Shown here piece after piece: positions 36,335-45,488 of a stretch of DNA of 64,000 nucleotides; the stretch's first letter is position 1; every line of letters starts with the position of its first letter. The notes beneath the pieces are model-generated. The model saw only the letters and a program-made list of their open reading frames with translations. It did no database searches and was not told the DNA's origin. The position numbers and the translations under genes were made by a program. This stretch comes from Gammaproteobacteria bacterium (lineage in GTDB: Bacteria > Pseudomonadota > Gammaproteobacteria > Steroidobacterales > GCA-2729495), in the NCBI GenBank assembly GCA_028285245.1, contig JANQPY010000016.1, positions 62,001-126,000 on the forward strand. The letters run 5' to 3'.

Positions 36335-37126
36335 TTACTTGATCCCTACGCAGGCTACTGTCGAGACCATCGGGTAGCGCTTCTCGAGCGTACTTTGCTT
36401 GGCCGGCCAGAGCGCCCGGATGACATATCCATTGACTATCTTTGTTGCGAAACGCACTGCTTTCTGAGTGCGTGTGCTGGCGTTGTGAACCCCTGGGATT
36501 ACCGGGATTCCCAGTGTGTAGAAGCGGACTTGTCCCAGGCCTACCTGTTCGTGAAGCGCCGAAAGTTCTGCATGGCGAATCGGTACGTGATACGCATAGT
36601 TGTCACCGTCGTAAAACTTCCACAGGGCGTTGAACAGGCCGTTAAAGTTGGGAATGACTGAAATGATCATGCCGCCAGGTTTGACGGATCTGGCCAGCTG
36701 ACTTAGAACCTCTTCCGGATTCTCAAAATGCTCAATTAGCCCGAAGGAGCACGCAATGTCGAACTGCTCTACATACTGTGGCTCCCAGGGCTGCAACAAA
36801 TCGGCTCTGATGAGATTGAACTCAAGTCCCAGGTCCGCCGCCATTTTTCTCGACTTTTCTATAGCATCCGAATACTCGATGCCGAAAACGTCAATATTCT
36901 CGAACTGCTCGGCAAGCAGTCGCATGATCAAGCCTTCGCCACTCCCGCAATCCACTACCTTTAGGCGTTCTGCCTGCAAGCGTGCTCGCGTCTCCGTAAT
37001 GCACTGTTCAAGCAACAGTCTGATGGACGGAAACACACCGCGTTCCAGGTTGTAAGTGGGGTGCTTGAGCTGGCCTTCGCCCCAAAATTCATCCCAGTAT
37101 TCCTTGGAAGTTAGATCCTTGCCCAT
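36335..37126 (-). CDS. class I SAM-dependent methyltransferase
   Basis: This 263-residue protein has motif I VVDCGSGEGLIMRLL, an acidic end of strand 2 (DVFGIEYSDAI) and IACSFGLIEHFENPEEVLSQ in the motif IV/V region. It begins KDLTSKEYWDEFWGEGQL, a form common in sugar methyltransferases of glycan loci. It is the first gene of the minus-strand block and may methylate a sugar of the repeat. Confidence 0.88.
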   Translation of the reverse strand: MGKDLTSKEYWDEFWGEGQLKHPTYNLERGVFPSIRLLLEQCITETRARLQAERLKVVDCGSGEGLIMRLLAEQFENIDVFGIEYSDAIEKSRKMAADLGLEFNLIRADLLQPWEPQYVEQFDIACSFGLIEHFENPEEVLSQLARSVKPGGMIISVIPNFNGLFNALWKFYDGDNYAYHVPIRHAELSALHEQVGLGQVRFYTLGIPVIPGVHNASTRTQKAVRFATKIVNGYVIRALWPAKQSTLEKRYPMVSTVACVGIK

Positions 37127-37555
37127 ATGTGTACCGTCGGCCGCCTAATTGATCATCAAAGACATCTATGCACCAATGTCGGGCGGCGGTGTGACGCCCG
37201 AGGCGGAGCCTGCCCGTCGCTCTCAAGGCCATGGATACTAAGGATATCGGGCGCATGGCACCAGACCTGCAGACTTAACTTAGTGTTCGCGCTGATAGCG
37301 CGAGGCCTCGCGAGACTCCGTTGCGGCCGCCTCGCTCTATTTCGCTGTAAGCAGGCAACCGGCTGATAAGCTGCACTTATTGCCGACATTAACTAACGTT
37401 CATGAGGAATCTGCCAGGCAAGGTTGCTTGTGGCGTATCAATCCCGTCGGAATAGGCGCTATATTTGCCGTCGCTATCTGTTCTGTTAGCTACGGTCGCG
37501 CCGTCGCGATTGTCATGCTGGCCCTATTAGGCCTCATGGCAGCGAGGCGGATGCT
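37127..37555. other. intergenic region between divergent methyltransferase and glycosyltransferase genes
   Basis: No RNA gene or strong promoter is recognised in this stretch of over 400 bases. A hydrophobic 69-codon frame starting with TTG at 37380 runs into the next gene; its start and composition do not support a real gene. Confidence 0.4.
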
Positions 37556-38779
37556 TTGGATGCCGGTCTGTCACGAGCCAGTTTCTTGAGTCGATTAAAC
37601 GTAATATTTATGGGTAACTTTCTCTACCCACGCGGCATGGCGGCCACCAAGCGGGTCCAGCTCTTTGTTGATGGTGTGATGGCGGAGGAGGGAAGCAGCG
37701 CTCGTCTGGTCTTGCTCAGGCAGAGCCACTGCGGGCGAGATAAGGGCAAACTTGCAGGGGTTCACAATGGTGTGCCCTATCTGACGATTGGTAGCGATAT
37801 GCCCTCAGGGTGGCGCTTTCCCATGGCGCTCATTGCCTACTTCGCAATGGGTATCCGGCAGCTACGGGTAAACAGGCAAGCATCAGCGAACAATATCCTG
37901 TTCGTCTACAACGAGCCTAATTTGGAGAGCGCAGTCTTCGTGTTGGCGGCCCGCCTGCTCGGCTACAAAGTAATCGTAGACGTGGTCGAAGACGCGTACG
38001 CTATCGCGGAAGATGCACCTCTGGCATCACGTTTGAAAGCGGCCTCCGCCGGTTTCGCTACGAAAAAAATTCGCTGGTTCGCGGACAGCGTGGTCGTGAT
38101 CTCTGGGTACCTGCAAAAAAAGTACGAGTCGATCGTGGACGAGGGCCTGCCAGTCACACTGATACCGATATCGGTCGATCTGCAGAGAGTTTCTTCTGTC
38201 CGCAATAGCCCTGATGGGCCGGTTCGGATCCTTTACGCAGGAAGTTTCGCGGCGAAAGACGATGTTGAGGGTCTGATCACCGCAGTAGAGCGAGTGGCTG
38301 ATCGACACTCTGGAGTCGAGTTGCATTTAACTGGGCAAGGCATGGCGGATAGAACGCGATGGTTGCACGAGAGAATTCAGCGGTCCCCGCATCGACAAAA
38401 ACTTCACTATCACGGTTTGTTACCTGATGATCAGTACTTCGATCAACTGGCTCGATGTGATGTCGCTTGTATGGTTAGAACAGCCTCTGACTTTGCTGAT
38501 CGTGGGTTTCCGTTCAAGCTAGGCGAATACCTGGCCACTGCGCGTCCGGTTATCGCATCGAGGGTCGGAGACGTTGAGATCTATTTGCAGGATGGGCATT
38601 CCGCCTTCCTGGTTGAGCCCGGGTCGACTGACGCCATCGAGGCAGCTTTGGAACGAGTTCTCGCTGATCCCTCCCGTGCACTAGCGGTTGGCGCCAAGGG
38701 CCGCTTGGTGGCTGAGTGCAATTTCGACTCCCGCGTGAATGGCCGCAAGTTGGTTGATGTCGCGGCTGCCTTGGCCTAG
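37556..38779 (+). CDS. GT4-family glycosyltransferase
   Basis: The frame gives 407 residues. TTG codons at 37556 and 37586 are both possible starts, and homology would favour beginning near LNVIFMGNFLYPRG. GT-B features are PRGMAATKRVQLF, VIVDVVEDAYAIAE, RILYAGSFAAKDDVEGLITA, and a C-terminal FPFKLGEYLATARPVIAS donor-site segment. The E-x7-E pattern is imperfect, so the donor is uncertain. It leads the plus-strand run 37556-43745. Confidence 0.8.
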   Translation: MDAGLSRASFLSRLNVIFMGNFLYPRGMAATKRVQLFVDGVMAEEGSSARLVLLRQSHCGRDKGKLAGVHNGVPYLTIGSDMPSGWRFPMALIAYFAMGIRQLRVNRQASANNILFVYNEPNLESAVFVLAARLLGYKVIVDVVEDAYAIAEDAPLASRLKAASAGFATKKIRWFADSVVVISGYLQKKYESIVDEGLPVTLIPISVDLQRVSSVRNSPDGPVRILYAGSFAAKDDVEGLITAVERVADRHSGVELHLTGQGMADRTRWLHERIQRSPHRQKLHYHGLLPDDQYFDQLARCDVACMVRTASDFADRGFPFKLGEYLATARPVIASRVGDVEIYLQDGHSAFLVEPGSTDAIEAALERVLADPSRALAVGAKGRLVAECNFDSRVNGRKLVDVAAALA

Positions 38780-38785
38780 CTGAGT

Positions 38786-39892
38786 TTGAGCGCGTTCGTG
38801 GGGGAGCAGCGTACCGGCCGTGTTCTTGTGAACGTTCCCAGGCTCAATATGCCAGGTGGGGTCGCAAACTATTACCAGGCTATCAAACCGCATCTCTCTG
38901 CTCATGCAGACTATTTTGAGATCGGCGCCGAGGCGCATGAGGGTGGCTTGTGGACCAGGATCCGTCGTTTGATAGGCGACTTCCTCAGTTTCCGGCGCCT
39001 GGTTGCGTCAGGTCAGTATCAACTGGTACACCTCAATCCCTCTTTGCTGCCAGCCTCCACGCTGCGCGACGGGCTGTTTCTCTTAATCGCGAAGGCATAC
39101 GGGATACCGGTACTTGTTTTTTTCAGGGGGTGGGATCCAGATTTCGCGCTGCGGATCAGACGGTACTTCCCGGGACCGTTTCGGATTGTGTTTAGGAGAG
39201 CAGACTCGCTGATCGTTCTTGCCGAGGAATTCAAGCAGCAGCTCGGTGACCTGGGAATCCATTCGCCCATCTATATTGAGACAACCGTGGTAGAAGATTC
39301 GGTTTTTCTGCCAGCCAATGAGGCGTCGCCTGCCGTCAAGACCGCCGACAGTTGCTATTCAATCCTCTATCTGAGTCGATTGGTGAAGGGCAAGGGCCTG
39401 GAGTTGGTCATTGAGGCGTTTGCGGGTTTGCAGGAAGCCTGCCCGACTTGGCGTCTGCTTATTGCTGGCGATGGGGCAGCAGCGAGTTCAGCAAGGGCGC
39501 TCGTGAATGAGCGCCGTATATCTAACGTCGAGTTTCTTGGCCATGTTGGTGGCGAAGCGAAGCGACAGGCGTACAAGCGATCGCATATTTTTTGCTTTCC
39601 GACATTCTACGGGGAGGGAATGCCCAATGCCGTACTAGAGGCAATGGGCCATGGGTTGCCGGTGGTCACGCGGCCTGTAGGTGGTCTTGCAGATTTCTTT
39701 GAGGACGGGCGCATGGGGCATATTTCCGCGGCGGGCGACCCGGCCACCTTTACGCAGCTGCTCCAAGACCTGGCTGAGAACGATGACAAGCGTGGGGAAA
39801 TGGGCGCGTACAATCGACGCTATGCGCAAGGCAGGTTTGCCGCTGCCAGAGTGGCCAAGCGGCTAATTGACGTTTATGCAAGCCTTCTTTGA
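38786..39892 (+). CDS. GT4-family glycosyltransferase
   Basis: This 368-residue GT-B enzyme follows 6 nt after the previous gene, with a TTG start (or GTG at 38798). Features are VPRLNMPGGVANYYQAI at the N-terminus, LYLSRLVKGKGLELVIEAF, and the donor-site segment PTFYGEGMPNAVLEAMGHGL (E-x7-E), then RPVGGLADFF. It overlaps the next gene by 17 nt. It likely builds the same repeat unit as its neighbours. Confidence 0.87.
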   Translation: MSAFVGEQRTGRVLVNVPRLNMPGGVANYYQAIKPHLSAHADYFEIGAEAHEGGLWTRIRRLIGDFLSFRRLVASGQYQLVHLNPSLLPASTLRDGLFLLIAKAYGIPVLVFFRGWDPDFALRIRRYFPGPFRIVFRRADSLIVLAEEFKQQLGDLGIHSPIYIETTVVEDSVFLPANEASPAVKTADSCYSILYLSRLVKGKGLELVIEAFAGLQEACPTWRLLIAGDGAAASSARALVNERRISNVEFLGHVGGEAKRQAYKRSHIFCFPTFYGEGMPNAVLEAMGHGLPVVTRPVGGLADFFEDGRMGHISAAGDPATFTQLLQDLAENDDKRGEMGAYNRRYAQGRFAAARVAKRLIDVYASLL

Positions 39893-41078
39893 CGCGGAGA
39901 GATTCAGGCGTGAAGTCTGTGCGCGCGACGACCTGTGTACGTCCGATCCTTATGATATCTGGATTACGTCGCTCGGCTTCCGCGTCAAGCATTTGTACAA
40001 CAAGAATCGAATACTCGGCTTGCTGCCAGCAGCATTGCTAACGCTATTCGATATGTACATCAACAATCGCACTCGATGGTTCTATGCGCCTCGGGAGTAC
40101 CCAATTGTCCGGGCATGGGCTGTGCTGATCTTGTTGCGCCAGTACCGTGTATCCGGAGCAGATGAGCTGCTTGCTCAGGCGAGATCTCACTTGGACTGGC
40201 TGCTGGCCAACGCCTGCGAGGGCTATTCCGGTCCTTGCTGGGGTCTAGGATTTGAATATGCAGTAAGTGCGAATTTCGCGTACAGCAGCAACATGCCTCT
40301 ATCGACTATGACGCCCTACGCTCTAGAGGCGCTGGTTGGTTTCACTTCTCTTGTACGCGACGATGAATACGAGAAAGCCATCGTTGGCGTGTTTGAGTTT
40401 CTCGAACATGATTTAGAGATCATGGAGGAGACGACAGAATATTTGGTCACGTCATATGCGGCCATGCGTGACCGCAAGGTCATCAACGCTGTCAGCTACA
40501 CGATGTACTCTTACGCTCTGCTGATGCCCTACATAGACCCGTCGCAGCGAAGTGATGTGTTGGAGAAGATAGGGAAGCTGCACGCCTATGTTGCAATGAA
40601 TCAAAACGATGATGGCTCTTGGTACTACTCACCTGAAGGCAATAGTTTTATTGACTGTTTTCACTCGTGCATTGTGATAAAGAACCTGATCAAGACCCAC
40701 AGAATTGCGCCTGACCTTATTGACCTTCAGGGCATTGAGCGTGGTTATGAGTATTTGCTGAAAGAGTTCTTTGTTCCTGAGCATGGTCTTTACAAGCGGT
40801 TTGCCAAGGCAAACAAGCCATCTTTGGTCCGCTTCGATTTGTACGACAACGCCGAGATGCTGAATTTGATGACGCTGATGAGGGACTATGAGCGAGCGAA
40901 GGCGTTACACGTCGAGATTTCGAAAGCCTTCATCTCCGCCGATGGTATCCATAGTCAGATCGACCGCTTCGGTCTGAGGCAGAACAGCAATACTTTGCGT
41001 TGGGCAACCATGCCTTACCTGTACGCGCTAGGTGGGCTGATTCCTGAAAATTCAGCAGGCGATGTGCCAAGTCACTGA
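39876..41078 (+). CDS. alpha/alpha-toroid protein of the EPS locus, function unknown
   Basis: From the ATG at 39876 (an earlier in-frame TTG exists at 39867) the product is 400 residues, without signal peptide. It is mainly helical with repeated W/Y-rich pairs such as EYPIVRAWAVLILLRQY, HLDWLLANACEGYSGPCWGL and MNQNDDGSWYYSPEG. The last resembles the QxxDGSW motif of terpene cyclase and six-hairpin glycosidase folds. I do not recognise a catalytic set. It lies tightly between a glycosyltransferase and an amidotransferase, so it probably acts on the polymer or its lipid carrier. Confidence 0.65.
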   Translation: MQAFFDAERFRREVCARDDLCTSDPYDIWITSLGFRVKHLYNKNRILGLLPAALLTLFDMYINNRTRWFYAPREYPIVRAWAVLILLRQYRVSGADELLAQARSHLDWLLANACEGYSGPCWGLGFEYAVSANFAYSSNMPLSTMTPYALEALVGFTSLVRDDEYEKAIVGVFEFLEHDLEIMEETTEYLVTSYAAMRDRKVINAVSYTMYSYALLMPYIDPSQRSDVLEKIGKLHAYVAMNQNDDGSWYYSPEGNSFIDCFHSCIVIKNLIKTHRIAPDLIDLQGIERGYEYLLKEFFVPEHGLYKRFAKANKPSLVRFDLYDNAEMLNLMTLMRDYERAKALHVEISKAFISADGIHSQIDRFGLRQNSNTLRWATMPYLYALGGLIPENSAGDVPSH

Positions 41079-41121
41079 CGCTTGCAGCTCTCTCTATTGT
41101 TGTTCTGATCTATAGCGTCGC

Positions 41122-42960
41122 ATGTGCGGAATACTAGGAACCGTTGGTCTGGAGTTGTCGCCGAGTTTGCTTGAGGCGATTGCTCACCGCGGTCCTGATG
41201 ACTCAGGCCTGAGGACGTTCGAGTGCGGGGAGCATCGTGTGTCTCTCGGTCATCGTCGCCTGGCTATCGTTGATTTGTCCGTCAATGGTGCGCAGCCCAT
41301 GGCGACCGGGGATGATCAGCGGCATATCGTCTTCAACGGTGAGATCTACAACCACCAGGAACTGCGCGCTGACCTTGATGCCAAGTTGTTTCGTGGTCAC
41401 TCGGACACCGAAACTCTATTGGAGTTGCTCACGCGCCATGGCCCGATGGCTGCAAAGCGGCTTAATGGAATTTTCGCCCTGGCGTATGTTGATCTGAAGC
41501 GGCACAAGCTCTACCTCATACGCGATCCGTTTGGCGTGAAGCCGCTCTACTACCATGTATCCGAGCGTCGTCTGGCGTTCTCCTCGGAGCTGCGCCCCTT
41601 GCTGCAGCTAGTCCCGGCGGAGCCCGATATAGATGCGTTACGCTCGTTGCTGAGACTGCGCTTTAGCCCATCGCCTGAGACAGCTTTCCTTGGTCTCCGG
41701 AAACTACGGCCCGGCCATATTCTAGAGATTGATCTTTCCAGCGAGGCACTCTCCTGGTCTGAGACAGCCTATCTTGAGCCAGTTCCGCGGCGCCGCCGTA
41801 TCAATTTTCAGGACGCACTGTCGGAGTACGGCAGCTTGTTTAAGCAAGCAGTTCGTCGTCAGCTAATGTCGGATGTGGAGATTGGCGTACTCCTTAGTGG
41901 CGGGGTCGATTCTGCGTTGGTTGCGGCCCATGCCCAGCAAGCGGCTGAACAGCCGCTCAAGGCATTCACGGTTGGTTTTTCTGGGTCAGCCGATCAGGCA
42001 GTCGATGAGATCGATGAAGCGGCGGAAACAGCCCGCGTACTCGGCATGGAGCACCTGATAACCCGGATTGACTTCGATCAGTTTATTGACACCCTGAGGA
42101 CCTGCGTTGGCATCGTTGAAGAGCCGTTAGCCACCACGTCTGTAGTGCCAATGCACTTCTTGTCGCGGCTGGCAGGTCAACACGTCAAGGTTGTGCTATC
42201 GGGCCAGGGTGCTGACGAGCCGCTGGGTGGGTACACCCGCTACCAGGGTGAACTCTATCAACGCTTTGTGCCGAGCTGGCTTGCACAGATTGGGCGTGTC
42301 GCGACCGGCCGGGCAGGTGTGAGGAATGACACCCTGCGAAGAGGGTTAGATGCGCTTTCACAATCAAGCGAGTTGGCGCGTTTCATGTCCGCCTATACGG
42401 TGTTTTCCAATGACGAAGTTGAGCGGCTCACGGGTGCAAGAGCTACAGACTCTCAGAGGTCTCTAGAGTATCTGTACGACTTGTTGGGTTGCCAGCAGAT
42501 TCCAGAGAGCGTGGCGCGCATGATGTCTGTAGATTTGAGATTCGGACTTTCTGACGATCTGCTTCTTTACACCGATAAGGTGACTATGCGCGAATCCTTA
42601 GAATGCCGTGTGCCCATGCTCGATCTGGACCTGGCGAGATTTATTGAGTCACTGCCGGCAAGCTTTCGCGTCAGACTCCGTCAGACCAAGATTATCCACA
42701 AGCGCTTTGCCGAGACCACGCTACCTGGCGCGTTGGTGCACCGCAGTAAGAAAGGCTTCTTGTCGCCAACGCGCGTCTGGTTTCGGGATCGCGAGCGCCT
42801 GAGGGGCATTTTGCTTGACCACGAATCTGTGTTTTCGCGTTACTTCGACCCCGCGGCCGTAGATCACGTCCTGGCGGAACATGAAGCTGGTTACAACCGC
42901 GAGAGACACATTTTCTTGCTGCTATCACTCTACTTTTGGTTTGCCGAGTATTTCTCATAG
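41122..42960 (+). CDS. asparagine-synthetase-like amidotransferase 3
   Basis: This 612-residue enzyme has MCGILGTVG with Cys2, AHRGPDDSG, IVFNGEIYN, the PP-loop LLSGGVDSAL at about 259 and GQGADEPLGGYTRY. That last segment departs from the GDGGDELFGG form of the first copy, which may reflect a different acceptor. Its stop shares one base with the GTG start of the next gene. It is the third paralogue in 22 kb. Confidence 0.88.
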   Translation: MCGILGTVGLELSPSLLEAIAHRGPDDSGLRTFECGEHRVSLGHRRLAIVDLSVNGAQPMATGDDQRHIVFNGEIYNHQELRADLDAKLFRGHSDTETLLELLTRHGPMAAKRLNGIFALAYVDLKRHKLYLIRDPFGVKPLYYHVSERRLAFSSELRPLLQLVPAEPDIDALRSLLRLRFSPSPETAFLGLRKLRPGHILEIDLSSEALSWSETAYLEPVPRRRRINFQDALSEYGSLFKQAVRRQLMSDVEIGVLLSGGVDSALVAAHAQQAAEQPLKAFTVGFSGSADQAVDEIDEAAETARVLGMEHLITRIDFDQFIDTLRTCVGIVEEPLATTSVVPMHFLSRLAGQHVKVVLSGQGADEPLGGYTRYQGELYQRFVPSWLAQIGRVATGRAGVRNDTLRRGLDALSQSSELARFMSAYTVFSNDEVERLTGARATDSQRSLEYLYDLLGCQQIPESVARMMSVDLRFGLSDDLLLYTDKVTMRESLECRVPMLDLDLARFIESLPASFRVRLRQTKIIHKRFAETTLPGALVHRSKKGFLSPTRVWFRDRERLRGILLDHESVFSRYFDPAAVDHVLAEHEAGYNRERHIFLLLSLYFWFAEYFS

Positions 42961-43745
42961 TGCCTGGCAATCCCATCAATCAAGTGTCCGGAGAAGAGCG
43001 CCGAGTAGAGTTGTTTGGTGTGCCGGTTGACAGTGTTGATATGGATAGCGCCCTGTCGATGATTGACGCCATGATTGCAAGCGGTGGCTCGCACAAGGTG
43101 CTTGCGGTTAATCCGGAAAAAGTCATGGCTGCCCAGGCCGATCGGTCGATCGCCGATAGCCTGCGTTCGGCCAGTTTGTTGATCCCGGACGGCATAGGCG
43201 TTGTCCTGGCCACTCGCCTTCTGCATGGGCGGCCAATACGTCGTGTTGCCGGAGCCGATTTGATGCCGGAAATTTGCGCGCTGGCGGCTCGTCGCGATTA
43301 CAAAGTGTTTCTCTATGGCGGCCGGGATGAGATCAACAAGGCAGCAGTGGCAGAGCTACAGCGACGGTATCCACAGCTGAGCGTAGTTGGGAGCCAGCAC
43401 GGGTATCTGGACGATGATCAGATGCCGCAGTTGGTTCAACGGATCAATGCATCCGGAGCTCAGGTATTGTTTCTGGCTTTGGGTAGTCCACGGCAGGAGT
43501 TGTGGATGGAGGAGCACTTGCCGCATCTGTCCGTCGCTGTTTGTCAGGGCGTTGGCGGAACCTTCGATGTGCTGGCTGGAGCCGTCAAGAGGGCCCCAAT
43601 GGTCTTCCAGCGATTGCATCTTGAGTGGTTCTTTCGACTCCTATCTGACCCCCGACGCATTGTGCGGCAGACGGCGTTGCCGCGGTTCCTGTGGCTGGTT
43701 GCTCGAACCTGGCTGTACCAGATATTTCGTCGTCCTGCCGCTTGA
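42960..43745 (+). CDS. WecG/TagA/CpsF-family glycosyltransferase
   Basis: The GTG at 42960, overlapping the previous stop, gives 261 residues. Family motifs are KVLAVNPEKVMAAQ, LLIPDGIGVVLATRLLHG, RRVAGADLMPEIC, VFLYGGRDE, LFLALGSPRQELWMEEH and GVGGTFDVLAGAVKRAP. The family transfers ManNAc-type sugars to lipid-linked GlcNAc, which agrees with the UDP-GlcNAc 2-epimerase at 8759-9859. It has a basic, hydrophobic C-terminus for membrane contact (LPRFLWLVARTWLYQIFRR). Confidence 0.92.
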   Translation: MPGNPINQVSGEERRVELFGVPVDSVDMDSALSMIDAMIASGGSHKVLAVNPEKVMAAQADRSIADSLRSASLLIPDGIGVVLATRLLHGRPIRRVAGADLMPEICALAARRDYKVFLYGGRDEINKAAVAELQRRYPQLSVVGSQHGYLDDDQMPQLVQRINASGAQVLFLALGSPRQELWMEEHLPHLSVAVCQGVGGTFDVLAGAVKRAPMVFQRLHLEWFFRLLSDPRRIVRQTALPRFLWLVARTWLYQIFRRPAA

Positions 43746-43847
43746 GCCCAGAGAGCTTGCCCGTTTTCTGAAGGCGCTGGGGCGTCGCGGTTCGGCTGGC
43801 AGAGTGCGCTTGTCGCTTGCTGTCAGTATACGCAGCCGGTGAAATGG

Positions 43848-45026
43848 TCAATTTGTCGCGCCGCCCGGGGCCTTATCGCTAAAGTCAAAGCACTTTCGTT
43901 CCGGGCCCGTCCACGGCCGGACGTCCACGCACACGGCTTCAGGAACATCGTCTGCCTGGACAAACATATTGCCAAACAATCTGTCGTCCGCGCCCCGGTA
44001 GTGCTCTGCATTGCTGATAAAGATATTTCCCTGGATATCCGCGCCCGAATAAGAATTCTGAATGCCAACGTTGGCTCGCGAAATCAGGTTACGTTCGATC
44101 AGAACCTCTCTGACGTTGTTGCCAACGAAGATTCCGTAGTACTGGTTGTCCCAGACAATATTGTTCGCAACACGAATCTGGCTGACCTGGTGCACGTTGC
44201 GTCCGGTGCCGATCCTTATGCCATGACCAGGACTGCCGGATGATGCGCAGCGATTGTCATTGGGGCGCATGCCCCAGATTCGGTTGCCTTCAATTGTGAT
44301 TGTGGAGCCCGGCAGATCTACACCCTTTAAAACGAGCTGCATTTCTGAGCAAGAGCACAGCCCTTGCGGATACAGGTTGCCTTCGCAGTCCGTGTAACGA
44401 TCGCTAGTCACATACATGTCGTTGCCTTGAATCGTTACATTGCCAAGTCCGTCAGGTCCGACCTCAACTGATTTTGAGCCGTTGATAAACTCGTTGTCGC
44501 TCAGGGTTACGCGGCCTGCATTCGGCCCGACATAAACGTGGACGTTGTCGGCACCAGGGCGCAATGGCGGATCCATCAAGACTGATCTGCGCAAGATATT
44601 GTTGCGCGCATCGCGGAAGTAAATGCCGGCACGTTGTGCACCATCGACGAGGAGTCGATCCATCAGGTTGTGAGAGGCGCCGCCCTGTACAAAATTGGAT
44701 CTTGGGCTGTTACGAATCACCATTCGGTCGATAATCCAATGGCTGCCTTCCAGTGAAAAGTTCGAGATCACGGATTGCCGGGCGGGCGGCAGTTTCGCGG
44801 GGTGCGTCTGGTCGTCAGGGTTGCGTTCATCCCGGGCAATCAGATAGCGCGGCGCCTCTGGGGTGCCGCTTGCGGATAGTCGAATCGCGCCGGTTTCCGC
44901 GTAGCTGTAGTCGCCGGGTAGCACGCAAACGATACGCTTGTTTGCATCATTTACGCGGGCCCAATCAGCGGCCTCTGCGATGACTAGGTCGCATGCAGGC
45001 GCCAGCAGAAGTATGAGTTCAATCAT
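43848..45026 (-). CDS. right-handed parallel beta-helix repeat protein
   Basis: This 392-residue protein has a weak N-terminal signal (MIELILLLAPACDL; no basic residue). Short beta-helix rungs recur: SVISNFSLEGSHWIIDRMVI, NVTIQGNDMYV, STITIEGNRIWG, IRVANNIVWDNQYYGIFV and EVLIERNLISRANVGIQN. Such folds occur in polysaccharide lyases, epimerases and adhesins. A cysteine-rich turn (CEGNLYPQGLCSCSE) is unusual. The reversed direction within the locus and the secretion signal suggest a polymer-trimming enzyme or matrix protein; no catalytic residues are assigned. Confidence 0.7.
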   Translation of the reverse strand: MIELILLLAPACDLVIAEAADWARVNDANKRIVCVLPGDYSYAETGAIRLSASGTPEAPRYLIARDERNPDDQTHPAKLPPARQSVISNFSLEGSHWIIDRMVIRNSPRSNFVQGGASHNLMDRLLVDGAQRAGIYFRDARNNILRRSVLMDPPLRPGADNVHVYVGPNAGRVTLSDNEFINGSKSVEVGPDGLGNVTIQGNDMYVTSDRYTDCEGNLYPQGLCSCSEMQLVLKGVDLPGSTITIEGNRIWGMRPNDNRCASSGSPGHGIRIGTGRNVHQVSQIRVANNIVWDNQYYGIFVGNNVREVLIERNLISRANVGIQNSYSGADIQGNIFISNAEHYRGADDRLFGNMFVQADDVPEAVCVDVRPWTGPERKCFDFSDKAPGGATN

Positions 45027-45488
45027 CAGGTACGCAGGGATCGGCGGCAGTGCCGAGCTGGAAAGTGTGCTTCGAGATCGCGGGCAAAGCTAGTTGGCCG
45101 ATCGACGTCTAAGATGCTGTAAGCAGCGCTCCGCAGCCACTGCCGCGCTGGCCGCGCGACGACGCTTTGCATTGTCGATGCAAGGCGACGTGATCCCACG
45201 AGCGCGGATTTCACCGGATATGCCGCGCTGGGCCAACTTGTGGGCTGGCTGCAGACGGAGGGGGGCGTGGCCGTCAGCCGGGGTATTAGCTCTAGAACCT
45301 AGACAGACTGCGGGTTTGAGCTTGTATTGTTGCGATCCAGTCGACTTCTATTTGGCTATTTTGGGGTAATATTCACGCAGGCGTAAGGACCACAGAATAT
45401 GTCAATTCGATGTCGTCCGGCCTTGCGTCTCCGCGCGTTCGGTCAGGTCCTGCCGTGTCAGGTGAGCTAACACAATAAGGAAGTTTCT
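45027..45488. other. intergenic region upstream of the exosortase gene
   Basis: This gap separates divergent genes. TAATAT (45367-45372) may be a -10 for the exosortase gene but lacks a good -35. A Shine-Dalgarno-like AAGGAAG lies just before the ATG at 45489. I see no structured RNA or convincing ORF. Confidence 0.35.

Noticed and set aside
37380..37589. 69-codon hydrophobic frame before the glycosyltransferase
   Set aside because: TTG start without ribosome site, overlaps the real gene, no family resemblance.
45026..45214. Upstream frame that could extend the beta-helix protein
   Set aside because: It is in another frame and ends at the start codon; no sign of a frameshifted signal peptide.
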